Of a stretch of 64,000 nt of DNA, positions 44,237-51,770 are shown one piece after another. The position numbers and the translations under genes were made by a program. The notes under the pieces were generated by a model, which was not told where the DNA came from, searched no databases, and saw nothing but the letters and a program-made list of their open reading frames with translations. Source of the DNA: Sphingobium baderi (GTDB lineage: Bacteria > Pseudomonadota > Alphaproteobacteria > Sphingomonadales > Sphingomonadaceae); NCBI RefSeq assembly GCF_001456115.1, contig NZ_CP013264.1, positions 3,800,501 to 3,864,500 of the forward strand. The letters are read 5' to 3'. Positions within the stretch are counted from its first letter, which is position 1; each line of letters begins with the position of its first letter.

Positions 44237-44623
44237 ATGAAGCCCAGATCCTCCAATGTAAAATCGCCCGCCAAGGCCCCAGCAGAGCGGGTAGTGAAGG
44301 ACATCCGCCGACAGACCCGGCGCCACTTTTCGGCCGAGGACAAGATCCGCATCGTGCTGGATGGCCTGCGCGGGGAAGACAGCATCGCCGAGCTATGCCG
44401 CAAGGAAGGCATTGCCCAGAGCCTGTATTACACCTGGTCGAAGGAGTTCATGGAAGCTGGCAAGCGCCGCCTGGCCGGCGACACCGCCCGTGCCGCGACC
44501 ACCGGAGAGGTCCAGGACCTGCGCCGCGAAGCCCGGGCCCTGAAGGAATGCGTGGCCGATCTGACACTGGAAAACCGTCTGCTCAAAAAAAGCATGGTCG
44601 CGGATGGGGGCAACGACGAATGA
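44237..44623 (+). CDS. IS3-family transposase OrfA
   Basis: A 128-residue helix-turn-helix protein (RHFSAEDKIRIVLDGLRG, SIAELCRKEGIAQSLYYTWSKEF) with a C-terminal leucine-zipper-like tail (LTLENRLLKKSM). It binds the IS ends. The ATG has AAGGAACGAAG upstream. Its stop overlaps the OrfB start (ATGA), and a run of seven A residues at 44585-44591 lies in the overlap, a possible -1 frameshift site for making an OrfAB fusion transposase. Confidence 0.9.
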   Translation: MKPRSSNVKSPAKAPAERVVKDIRRQTRRHFSAEDKIRIVLDGLRGEDSIAELCRKEGIAQSLYYTWSKEFMEAGKRRLAGDTARAATTGEVQDLRREARALKECVADLTLENRLLKKSMVADGGNDE

Positions 44624-45600
44624 GGTATCCCGCATCCGAGAAGCTCGAGATCATCAGAACCGTCGAGCAGTCGCACCTGTCGGCCAAGCGCACGCTGGAC
44701 CAACTCGGCATCCCTCGTCGGACATTCTACCGCTGGTATGATCGCTACCTCGAAGGCGGGCCGGAGGCGTTGGAAGATCGGCCATCGGCGCCGAGCCGGG
44801 TGTGGAACCGCATCCCGGCGGGCATCCACGACCAGATCATCGAGCTGGCGCTGGAACAGTCTGAGCTGAGCCCCCGGGAACTGGCCGTGCGCTTCACCGA
44901 TGGGCAGCGCTACTTCGTGTCGGAATCCACGGTTTACCGCCTGTTGAAGGCCCACGACCTGATCACCAGCCCGGCCTATGTCGTGATCAAGGCTGCCGAT
45001 CAGTTCCACACGAAAACCACGCGGCCGAACGAGATGTGGCAGACCGACTTCACCTACTTCAAGATCATCGGGTGGGGCTGGATGTATCTGTCGACCGTGC
45101 TCGACGACTTCTCACGCTACATCATCGCCTGGAAGCTGTGCACCAACATGCGAGCCGAGGACGTCACCGACACGCTGGACCTCGCCCTGGCGGCTTCTGG
45201 TTGCGACAGCGCCACGGTGCTGCACAAACCCCGGCTACTCAGCGATAATGGCCCCAGCTACATCGCGGGTGAGCTGGCGGAATACATCGAGGCCCGGAAG
45301 ATGAGCCATGTCCGCGGCGCCCCGTGTCATCCCCAAACCCAGGGCAAGATCGAGCGCTGGCACCAGACCCTGAAAAACCGCATCTTGCTGGAAAACTACT
45401 TCCTGCCCGGCGACCTCGAAGCCCACATCGAGGCCTTCGTCGAGCACTACAATCACCAGCGATACCACGAGAGCCTGGCCAACGTGACGCCTGCCGACGC
45501 CTACTTCGGCAGGGCTCCGGCAATCATCAAACTGCGCGAAAGGATCAAGCGACAGACCATCGAACATCGGCGCTTGCAGCACCGCAAGTTCGCCGCCTAA
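44620..45600 (+). CDS. IS3-family transposase OrfB (DDE integrase domain)
   Basis: A 326-residue catalytic subunit. The DDE triad is visible: D in MWQTDFTYFK, D in LLSDNGPSYI and E in PQTQGKIERWHQ, with the last two 35 residues apart as expected for IS3 transposases. The reading frame is open upstream to 44395, so a -1 frameshift from orfA would give a fusion protein. The gene looks intact. Confidence 0.93.
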   Translation: MRYPASEKLEIIRTVEQSHLSAKRTLDQLGIPRRTFYRWYDRYLEGGPEALEDRPSAPSRVWNRIPAGIHDQIIELALEQSELSPRELAVRFTDGQRYFVSESTVYRLLKAHDLITSPAYVVIKAADQFHTKTTRPNEMWQTDFTYFKIIGWGWMYLSTVLDDFSRYIIAWKLCTNMRAEDVTDTLDLALAASGCDSATVLHKPRLLSDNGPSYIAGELAEYIEARKMSHVRGAPCHPQTQGKIERWHQTLKNRILLENYFLPGDLEAHIEAFVEHYNHQRYHESLANVTPADAYFGRAPAIIKLRERIKRQTIEHRRLQHRKFAA

Positions 45601-45648
45601 CATCAACCCCCTGACGAGGTCCGCACTCCGCTAATCTACGCCGCGAGT

Positions 45649-45674
45649 TGTGCCGAATGTTCTGACGACGGACA
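45649..45674 (-). repeat. Right inverted repeat of the IS3 element
   Basis: The reverse complement begins TGTCCGTCGTCAG and ends GGCACA, matching the left end at 20 of 26 positions. Confidence 0.8.
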
Positions 45675-45916
45675 AGCGTGGCGACGTCGCTGAGATCCTG
45701 CACCGATTTCTGTTCGAGCGCTTCCGCGGACAGGGCGGTGATCGACACTGGCACCGATCGGCGCGATTCTTCGCGGCGTCGAGCCGTCACGACGATATCT
45801 TCCGTTCCGGCACGAGCCGAAGACTGGTCGACCGTGTCTTGCGCCGTGGCAGGAATAGCGGTGGTGATCAGAACGAGCGTACTAGTGGCGAGTGCCCAGG
45901 ATTTGGCGGATGTCAT
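45675..45916 (-). pseudogene. TBDR pseudogene, N-terminal portion (IS-interrupted)
   Basis: The frame from ATG 45916 (MTSAKSWALATS) has a signal peptide ending at PATA-QD, a TonB-box-like TEDIVVTARRREE and the beginning of a plug (VPVSITALSAEALEQKSVQ DLSDVATLV), then runs into the IS3 end. On the other side of the IS the frame resumes in the first barrel strands, so about 90 residues of plug (including the expected GPQGTLFGRN motif) are missing. The receptor lies divergent from the SDR gene and was probably part of that module. Confidence 0.82.
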
Positions 45917-46152
45917 CAATTTGTCTCCACATTGCACCTTTTTATTTCCGATCCTGGCCGCGAGGCAGGGCCCATTGAGTGGGTCAATCGGATGAGGTGT
46001 CGGGCTAGACTAGGACAGTTGTCGAGCTGACACGACGATCTTCGCTATCGCCGGTTGCAAATACGCTATCGTTGAATCTCGCACAGAAGCGATTGGCGAC
46101 GACCGTACCCGGGCCAGGCCACTGGGAGCAAACCAAGTTAAAAAATCTCGTA

Positions 46153-46181
46153 GACTGATCGAAAGATCAATAAAACTGATC
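46153..46181 (+). promoter_or_regulatory. Repeated 29-bp element, copy A (candidate AraC site)
   Basis: This element matches 48241-48269 at 26 of 29 positions. It contains the palindrome TGATC-GAAA-GATCA and a direct repeat of ACTGATC (46154-46160 and 46175-46181) with a 21-base period, two helical turns, as expected for an AraC-family dimer. It lies 161 bases before the SDR start. The leader after it has a hairpin at 46235-46253 and a perfect GCCTAT-TT-ATAGGC hairpin at 46313-46326 just before the ribosome site. Confidence 0.65.
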
Positions 46182-46342
46182 TATTTTCCAACCCACTCGT
46201 GGCGAGAGCCGCAAGGTTTTAGGATCGCGCGGCCGGATCGCGAAATGCGATCCTGCAGAGAACCTAACATGCTGCAGGCGCGATCCGGCGCAGGGAAGCG
46301 ACAACGACAATTGCCTATTTATAGGCGACAAGGGGACGGTGC

Positions 46343-47146
46343 ATGAGAGGACTTCGCGAAAAGGTAGCGTTCGTCTCCGGCGGGGCGGGCGGGATTGGAA
46401 CCGCAGTGGCCGAACGGCTGATCGAGGAAGGGGCGCTCGTCGCGGTGGCGGACCTCGATGAAGACAGAGCAATAGCACTCGCAGAGCGGCTAGGCGCAGG
46501 CACGCTGGGCCTCGGCGTCGACATTGGCGAGGAAGCGTCGATCAACCGCGCAATCGACGCGGCCTATGTGCATTTCGGCCGGATCGACATCCTCGTCAAC
46601 AACGCGGCCCTGACCAGTCCCGCGGTTATGTCGCTCGACACCGACGTCACCGACATTCCGCTCGAGACGTGGAACCGGACGCTGGAGGTCAATCTCACAG
46701 GTTATATGCTAAGCTGCCGCCGCGCGATACCGCTGATGGCCGCGGCGGGCGGTGGTACGATCATCAACACCGCTTCGGGCTCGGGGCTGTTGGCAGACGC
46801 CTCGCGGGTGGCCTACGGGGCATCCAAGGCCGCGATAATCTCGCTCACCCAATATATCGCCACCCAACACGGCAAGGACGGCATTCGCTGCAATGCCATC
46901 GCGCCCGGCCCGGTGAGCGCACCACATCTGCGCGAGTTCGCGGGCGAAATCTTCGCGATCATTGAACGCCACATGCCGATGCGCAAGATGGGCGAGCCGC
47001 AGGATGCGGCGGCGCTCATCGCGTTCCTCGCATCGCAGGATTCGCGCTACATCAATGGGCAGGTCATCGCCATAGATGGCGGGCTGACCGCGCACCATGC
47101 CCATGTCGTCGATTTAGCCGAGCACATGGGCCTGGCCGCCCCCTGA
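46343..47146 (+). CDS. Short-chain dehydrogenase/reductase
   Basis: A 267-residue classical SDR oxidoreductase. It has the NAD(P)-binding GGAGGIGTAVA motif near residue 13, a following acidic D37 (VADLDED) that favours NAD(H), the NNAA motif, and the catalytic Ser and YGASK. The start ATG follows AAGGGGA. It is preceded by the 29-bp repeat and followed by the AraC gene. Likely role: oxidation of a hydroxylated or dihydrodiol intermediate from the module's oxygenase. Confidence 0.9.
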   Translation: MRGLREKVAFVSGGAGGIGTAVAERLIEEGALVAVADLDEDRAIALAERLGAGTLGLGVDIGEEASINRAIDAAYVHFGRIDILVNNAALTSPAVMSLDTDVTDIPLETWNRTLEVNLTGYMLSCRRAIPLMAAAGGGTIINTASGSGLLADASRVAYGASKAAIISLTQYIATQHGKDGIRCNAIAPGPVSAPHLREFAGEIFAIIERHMPMRKMGEPQDAAALIAFLASQDSRYINGQVIAIDGGLTAHHAHVVDLAEHMGLAAP

Positions 47147-47299
47147 TCGGCCAGGCAGGCTAGCGCCCTGCCACCGCTGCACACAGCGGACTCCCCTTTG
47201 CTGCCCGTCCGCGTTACACTCTACCATACCCCCGCCGCGCACCTGCCCGCAAAGGCCGGGGAGAACAATGAAAAGCGGGCACTGGTGGGATTGGAAAGC

Positions 47300-48220
47300 G
47301 TGGACACACAGACCTGGTCGAGGTTCGAGGAGGACCGTCCGCAACTCAACGCAGCGCAGTCGTTGATCCGCGATCACACGGTCCTGTCCGATCTGCTGGA
47401 GGGCATTCGCGTCGAGCAGACGTCCTACCGGCTGCTCAGAAACGGTGACGGAGTATTGGACGGCCGCAGGGCGCCGGACGAGCTCGTCGGTTTCTATTTC
47501 CTCACCGGTGAAGTCGAGTTCACCTCTCCCGGCGCTGGACCCATCCATGCGCGCAAGGGCGATTATCTGCTGCTGTGCCATGGCACGCGCTACTGTATAA
47601 GGCCGACATCCGAGAACGGGAAATGCTCAATTGGCCACCTCGTTTTCAGTCTCGACGGGCTGCGCGCCCGGCTGCTCTTCCGGATCCTGCCGAAGGTCCT
47701 GTTCATCAGCGGCCTCTCGCAGGAGGAGATGCAGTGGCAAATGCAGTTGGAACATCTCATCACGCACCACCCCAGGGCATTTTCCACTGCCTCGCCGGCG
47801 ATCAACCACCGGCTGATCGAAGCGTCCATCATCAGCAACATACAGACGTTTTTCTATCGCGAAGGATCACAGGCCTACCAGATCGACAGCCCCGATCTCG
47901 TCCGCGTTTACGCCAGCGTTAAGGCATTGCACGAATGTCCGGAACGAGCCTGGACCATCGCCGCCCTCGCCGATCTATCGAGCATGTCGAAGACGCTGTT
48001 CGTCGCTAAGTTCAAGGATGCCACTGGCATGCCGCCCGCCCGGTATCTCAGCATGCTGCGGCTGGACCGGGTAAAGGAGTTACTGCGTGCGCGCTCGCTC
48101 TCGCTCACTCAGATTGCTCATCGCACCGGATACAGCACCGACATGGCCCTGATCCACGCATTCAAGCGGCAGTTTGGGATAACGCCGGGACAGTTCCGCA
48201 GCGCCCACCAATGGTCCTGA
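47300..48220 (+). CDS. AraC-family transcriptional regulator
   Basis: A 306-residue regulator if started at GTG 47300 (VDTQTWSRFEED); an in-frame TTG at 47198 would give 340 residues but lacks a ribosome site. The N-terminal part resembles the effector-binding domain of AraC-binding-like/ToxR-XylS activators (VGFYFLTGEVEF, KGDYLLLCHG). The C-terminal double helix-turn-helix is clear: WTIAALADLSSMSKTLFVAKFK, then LSLTQIAHRTGYSTDMALIHAFKRQFGITPGQFR. It lies between two genes that carry the same upstream element and is their likely activator. Confidence 0.85.
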   Translation: MDTQTWSRFEEDRPQLNAAQSLIRDHTVLSDLLEGIRVEQTSYRLLRNGDGVLDGRRAPDELVGFYFLTGEVEFTSPGAGPIHARKGDYLLLCHGTRYCIRPTSENGKCSIGHLVFSLDGLRARLLFRILPKVLFISGLSQEEMQWQMQLEHLITHHPRAFSTASPAINHRLIEASIISNIQTFFYREGSQAYQIDSPDLVRVYASVKALHECPERAWTIAALADLSSMSKTLFVAKFKDATGMPPARYLSMLRLDRVKELLRARSLSLTQIAHRTGYSTDMALIHAFKRQFGITPGQFRSAHQWS

Positions 48221-48240
48221 GAGCGCATGGTCAGGTCCGG

Positions 48241-48269
48241 GACTGATCCAAAGATCAATAAAATTGTTC
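48241..48269 (+). promoter_or_regulatory. Repeated 29-bp element, copy B (candidate AraC site)
   Basis: Copy B of the element described at 46153-46181. It keeps the palindrome TGATC-CAAA-GATCA and the half-sites ACTGATC (48242-48248) and ATTGTTC (48263-48269), again 21 bases apart. It lies 168 bases before the Rieske oxygenase start. An inverted repeat TTTGCCTC/GAGGCAA further down this leader (near 48308 and 48350) may be an mRNA structure. Confidence 0.65.
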
Positions 48270-48437
48270 CAGCTTCCGGCGCTCTCGCTACGCGCGCTGC
48301 GCGGCAGTAATTTGCCTCACAGAACGAACGAGGGTCACACCCCCGGGAGAGGCAATTGAACCATCAAGACCGACGCGGCATATCGCCTCCGTCGGTCGCG
48401 CTCCTCCCCGGCGATCATCGATAACGAGGAAGCCGAT

Positions 48438-49643
48438 ATGCTGAATGCACGCCTTTTGTCCATTCGCGAGGACAGCGAACGCGAAAGCGGCCGCGCCGAC
48501 TATCCCCAAGACTTTCCCGCCCTGCCACCCGTCCCGGTCGGGCGATATGTCGAACAGGACTTCTACGATCTGGAAATGAAGCATCTTTGGCCGCGCACCT
48601 GGCTGTATGCCGGCCATGCCAGCGAGATCCCCGAACCCGGCTGCTACAAGCTGTTCGAACAGCTCGGCCAGTCGGTCATCGTCAGCCGCGGCGAGGGTGG
48701 CGAGATCCGCGCCTTCCACAATATCTGCCGCCACCGCGCCTCAGCCCTGGTGGTCGAGGATTCGGGCAAAACCCGACGGTTCGTCTGCCCCTATCACAGC
48801 TGGTCCTACGATCTCGACGGCGGCCTGATCGGTGTTCCAGAGGAGCGCGACTTCAAGTGCCTTGACAAGGCGGAGCGCGGGCTGAAGCGCGTCCACTGCG
48901 AGACGATGCGCGGCATGATCTTCATCAACCTCGACGGCAATGCCCCGCCGCTGGAGGAATATTTCGCATCGACGCTCCGCGAACTGGAAGGCTTTCCACT
49001 CGAGGACATGGTGGTGAACGCAGTCATCTCGGTCGAGATGGAATGTAACTGGAAGGCGGCGCTCGACAACTTCCTCGAGGCCTACCACATCAACACCATT
49101 CATGCGAAATCGATCGCGCCCTACCTCGACAGCCGCAGCTTCAACATTTCGCTGTTCCGCGGCGGTCATGCTCGCTTTGCCACGCGCAAGCGCGGCGCCG
49201 GCACAATCTTCGGCAAGGACCTCGCCATTCCGCAAGGCCCGTCCGAGATATTCAGAACGCACACGATCGCGCTGCCGATGTTCCCAAACAGCTTCATCGC
49301 GGTCGATCCGGTCGGGTTCGGCTGGCAAAGCTGGTGGCCAGTCGGCATGAACCGCACGGTCATGACCTTTACGCTCATGGGCTGGCGCGATGACGTCAAT
49401 CGCGGCCCCGGCTTTCGTGAAGCCATGGTCGAACAGGTCAAGGCCATTGCGAACGAGGACGTGCACCTCTTTCCCCGACTGCAGCGCTCGCTCGAAAGCG
49501 GGGCGGTAAGCAGCCTGCTGCTCGGGTATCAGGAGCGCGCGCTCTACTGGTACCAGGAAGAAATTGACCGTCGGATCGGCCCCCAGAACATTCCGCAGCA
49601 TTTGCGCATCGAGCAGATCCTCGCGCCCTTCACCGCAGACTGA
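48438..49643 (+). CDS. Rieske aromatic-ring-hydroxylating oxygenase, alpha subunit
   Basis: A 401-residue Rieske non-heme iron oxygenase. The [2Fe-2S] cluster ligands are C97, H99 and C117, H120 (CRH...CPYH). The mononuclear iron motif is NFLEAYHINTIH with H217 and H222; E214 occupies the place of the bridging Asp in naphthalene-dioxygenase-type enzymes. The start ATG has GAGGAAG upstream. No reductase or ferredoxin gene is next to it, so electrons must come from elsewhere. It starts a run of three genes. Confidence 0.93.
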   Translation: MLNARLLSIREDSERESGRADYPQDFPALPPVPVGRYVEQDFYDLEMKHLWPRTWLYAGHASEIPEPGCYKLFEQLGQSVIVSRGEGGEIRAFHNICRHRASALVVEDSGKTRRFVCPYHSWSYDLDGGLIGVPEERDFKCLDKAERGLKRVHCETMRGMIFINLDGNAPPLEEYFASTLRELEGFPLEDMVVNAVISVEMECNWKAALDNFLEAYHINTIHAKSIAPYLDSRSFNISLFRGGHARFATRKRGAGTIFGKDLAIPQGPSEIFRTHTIALPMFPNSFIAVDPVGFGWQSWWPVGMNRTVMTFTLMGWRDDVNRGPGFREAMVEQVKAIANEDVHLFPRLQRSLESGAVSSLLLGYQERALYWYQEEIDRRIGPQNIPQHLRIEQILAPFTAD

Positions 49644-49726
49644 ACCGCGTGCCGGCCGGTCCTGCGCCGTCCGACACGCCATCACCCCTGCGAAGCCCGC
49701 ACTATAAATTATAAGAGGAGAAGAAA

Positions 49727-50296
49727 ATGCCGTATCGGATCGATGTGCCGGAGGGTCAGGAAGCTCTCGACGTAATTCTTAATCATCTCGGCACGCCTAT
49801 GCTCGTCGATGCACGCAAACGCATGTTCCGCATTATCTACGACGCGCCCGAGACGACGCTTTCGCCGCGCGAGCGCGAAGTTATGCGCTTTCCGGGCACC
49901 GCGATGATCGGCTGCCCGATCTGCAACAGCCTGCGCATGTGGCGCGACTGGCCGGGCTTCTCGGACGAGCCGATCGAGGAAGCGCTCTACACCGCCGCCG
50001 AGGCCTTCGACTACGGCTGGCCGGGCTTCAGCGCGCGCGAGCGGCTGCTGCTCGAATTCACCTACCGCTTCTACAACGAGGTCGACGGGCTGAACGGCGA
50101 TGATGCGTTCTGGGAGCGTATGCACGCGAACTTCTCGCCCGCGGAAATCGGCGACGTCTGCATCATGGCCGGGACCTGGCTGGGCGTGGGCCACGGGCTG
50201 AAGACGCTCGGTATCGGCAGCACCTGCCCTATGCCGGTGAACGAGGAAATGCTCAGCCGCCTGCGCAGCGACGAACTGAGGTCGGCAGCGGAATAA
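49727..50296 (+). CDS. Carboxymuconolactone-decarboxylase/AhpD-like protein
   Basis: A 189-residue alpha-helical protein of the AhpD/CMD fold, with a redox CxxC at C63 and C66 (GCPICNSLRMW). In classical AhpD the motif continues to a His three residues later; here Arg is found, so peroxidase-type activity is not assured. The ATG is preceded by a strong AGGAGAAG. It lies 83 bases after the Rieske gene and is probably co-transcribed. Its function could be a decarboxylase or a thiol-based step. Confidence 0.8.
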   Translation: MPYRIDVPEGQEALDVILNHLGTPMLVDARKRMFRIIYDAPETTLSPREREVMRFPGTAMIGCPICNSLRMWRDWPGFSDEPIEEALYTAAEAFDYGWPGFSARERLLLEFTYRFYNEVDGLNGDDAFWERMHANFSPAEIGDVCIMAGTWLGVGHGLKTLGIGSTCPMPVNEEMLSRLRSDELRSAAE

Positions 50297-50326
50297 TCGC
50301 AAGCCGCGGAACCTGGCGAGGAAACA

Positions 50327-51163
50327 ATGTACGTACCCAAATTATGCCGTGTGGCGCTGGCGATCGACGACCTTGCTGCATTTGAGGCCGATGCCAGAGC
50401 GCTGCTGAAGCTCGATCTGGTGAGCCCGCTGCTCGACGAACAATTCACCGAGTTCTCGGTGCTGTTTGGCGAACACGGGATCATGGGCATTCAGCCCCAT
50501 GTCGAGGTGCCCTTCGCAAGCCAGGGCAAGCTGATCGAGGTCGCCATCGACGTCGAGGATGCGCCGGCCACGCGCGCGCTTCTGGCGGCGAGCGGCTATG
50601 AGCCCGCGGTGGTCAACCACTTGCCCGAGCCCAACGCCGACGAATATCTCTATGGCAAGGAGTTTGCCGGCGTTCCTTTCATGGTCTGCACGCGCGGCGA
50701 TAACGAGGCGCAGATGCGGGTGCAGGGGCCGTTCCGCGAACTCGAGGAAGCCCCGTTTCCCAAGCTCGCATCGGTCGTGCTCACGGTCGAGGACATCGAA
50801 CGGACCGCCGCCGACCTCGCGCATCATTTCGGCATGGAGTCCACCGAATGCGCGCCGCGCGGCTTGGGCACGCGCGCAGTGACGGGCCACCACCGGATCA
50901 CGCTGGTGGAGGGCCCCTCGGAGCTGTCGGAACATTTTGCTTCGCCACTCGCCGCGCTAGTCATCGCCGCCGACGCGGTCGAGGCGATGCGCGCCCGGCT
51001 CGAGGGCGCGGATATGCCGGTCATTCACTCCTGTTCACTCAGGACCGGCGGCACCGCTTATTATTTCGGCAGCGCATTCCACGGTATCCCGCTGCTCATC
51101 CATCCCGCTACGGCAGATGGAGAGATGATCAGCGCGCAGGCCGCCACCGAAACCGCAGACTGA
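50327..51163 (+). CDS. Two-module VOC-fold protein
   Basis: A 278-residue protein built of two VOC (glyoxalase/extradiol-dioxygenase) modules (about residues 1-130 and 140-270). Both modules begin with strands of the type VALAIDDL and VVLTVEDI but lack the usual metal-binding His before the strand, so it may be a non-catalytic or atypical member. The start ATG has GCGAGGAAAC upstream. It follows the CMD-like gene by 30 bases in the Rieske operon. Confidence 0.78.
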   Translation: MYVPKLCRVALAIDDLAAFEADARALLKLDLVSPLLDEQFTEFSVLFGEHGIMGIQPHVEVPFASQGKLIEVAIDVEDAPATRALLAASGYEPAVVNHLPEPNADEYLYGKEFAGVPFMVCTRGDNEAQMRVQGPFRELEEAPFPKLASVVLTVEDIERTAADLAHHFGMESTECAPRGLGTRAVTGHHRITLVEGPSELSEHFASPLAALVIAADAVEAMRARLEGADMPVIHSCSLRTGGTAYYFGSAFHGIPLLIHPATADGEMISAQAATETAD

Positions 51164-51185
51164 TTTCACGAGAGGCCACATCTTC

Positions 51186-51371
51186 ATGACCAGCACCGCC
51201 CAGTCGTTCCTCGACGCGTTCCATGCATCCTCGACACCCGATTTCGCCCAGCTGACCGAGCGTTATTTCGCACCGCAAGCGCAATATCAGCCCCTCGTGC
51301 CGATGTGCACGCCGGCCATAGGCCGCGATAATGTGCGCCGTGAGCTCGAACGGCAGTTGCCGACCTGCTGA
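51186..51371 (+). pseudogene. Truncated SnoaL-like gene
   Basis: A 61-codon frame beginning MTSTAQSFLDAFHASSTPDF matches the amino half of SnoaL-like proteins (compare 41735-42163), then reads LERQLPTC and stops where unrelated transposase sequence begins. The usual length is about 130-140 residues, so the second half of the fold is missing. The gene was probably the fourth of the Rieske operon before it was cut by IS481 debris. Confidence 0.75.
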
Positions 51372-51436
51372 CGTTGGACCTTGCTCGCCTTCACGGACGT
51401 AGCGGCAATCAAAGGCCAAAGCCTGGCCAGACCGTT

Positions 51437-51634
51437 TCGCATTATGAAGATTTACGGCTCTCCCAAGATCTCGAGGCCCACCTCCATGACTTCATCGACG
51501 CCTACAATTACGGCCGCTGTCACAAGATGCTCAAGGGCCTCACGCCCTTCGAATACATCTGCAAAATGTGGATACCCTAGTCTGAATGACTCGCACTCAA
51601 TCCAACCCATCAAATGCCCGGACTAAACACCTAG
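51437..51634 (+). pseudogene. IS481-family transposase C-terminal remnant
   Basis: The frame reads HYEDLRLSQDLEAHLHDFI, DAYNYGRCHKMLKGLTPFEYICK, then MW and two in-frame stops (TAG 51578-51580, TGA 51587-51589), and continues in the same frame to the characteristic LNPTHQMPGLNT ending in TAG at 51632-51634. This is the tail of an IS481 transposase. It carries two nonsense codons and lacks the DDE domain, so it is inactive. Confidence 0.82.
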
Positions 51635-51770
51635 CGGATGCTGATATTGCAAAGAACTCGTGTCCGATCCGAGATAATATGTCCGATACAGAATATATAT
51701 TTCTCTTCAACATCTGGTTTGTCGGTCATATCGGCGACTGGATAAAAAAGAAGTCGGGAGAGATAATAAT

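Larger units (their letters stand above)
44152..45674 (+). mobile_element. IS3-family insertion sequence, complete
   Basis: A 1523-bp element bounded by 26-bp inverted repeats (44152-44177 and 45649-45674; 20 of 26 positions match, both starting TGTCCG). It contains the two overlapping reading frames orfA and orfB with a complete DDE catalytic domain. No short target-site duplication is seen at the flanks (GGCC on the left, AGCG on the right), which suggests that the adjacent DNA was deleted or recombined after insertion. Confidence 0.88.
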
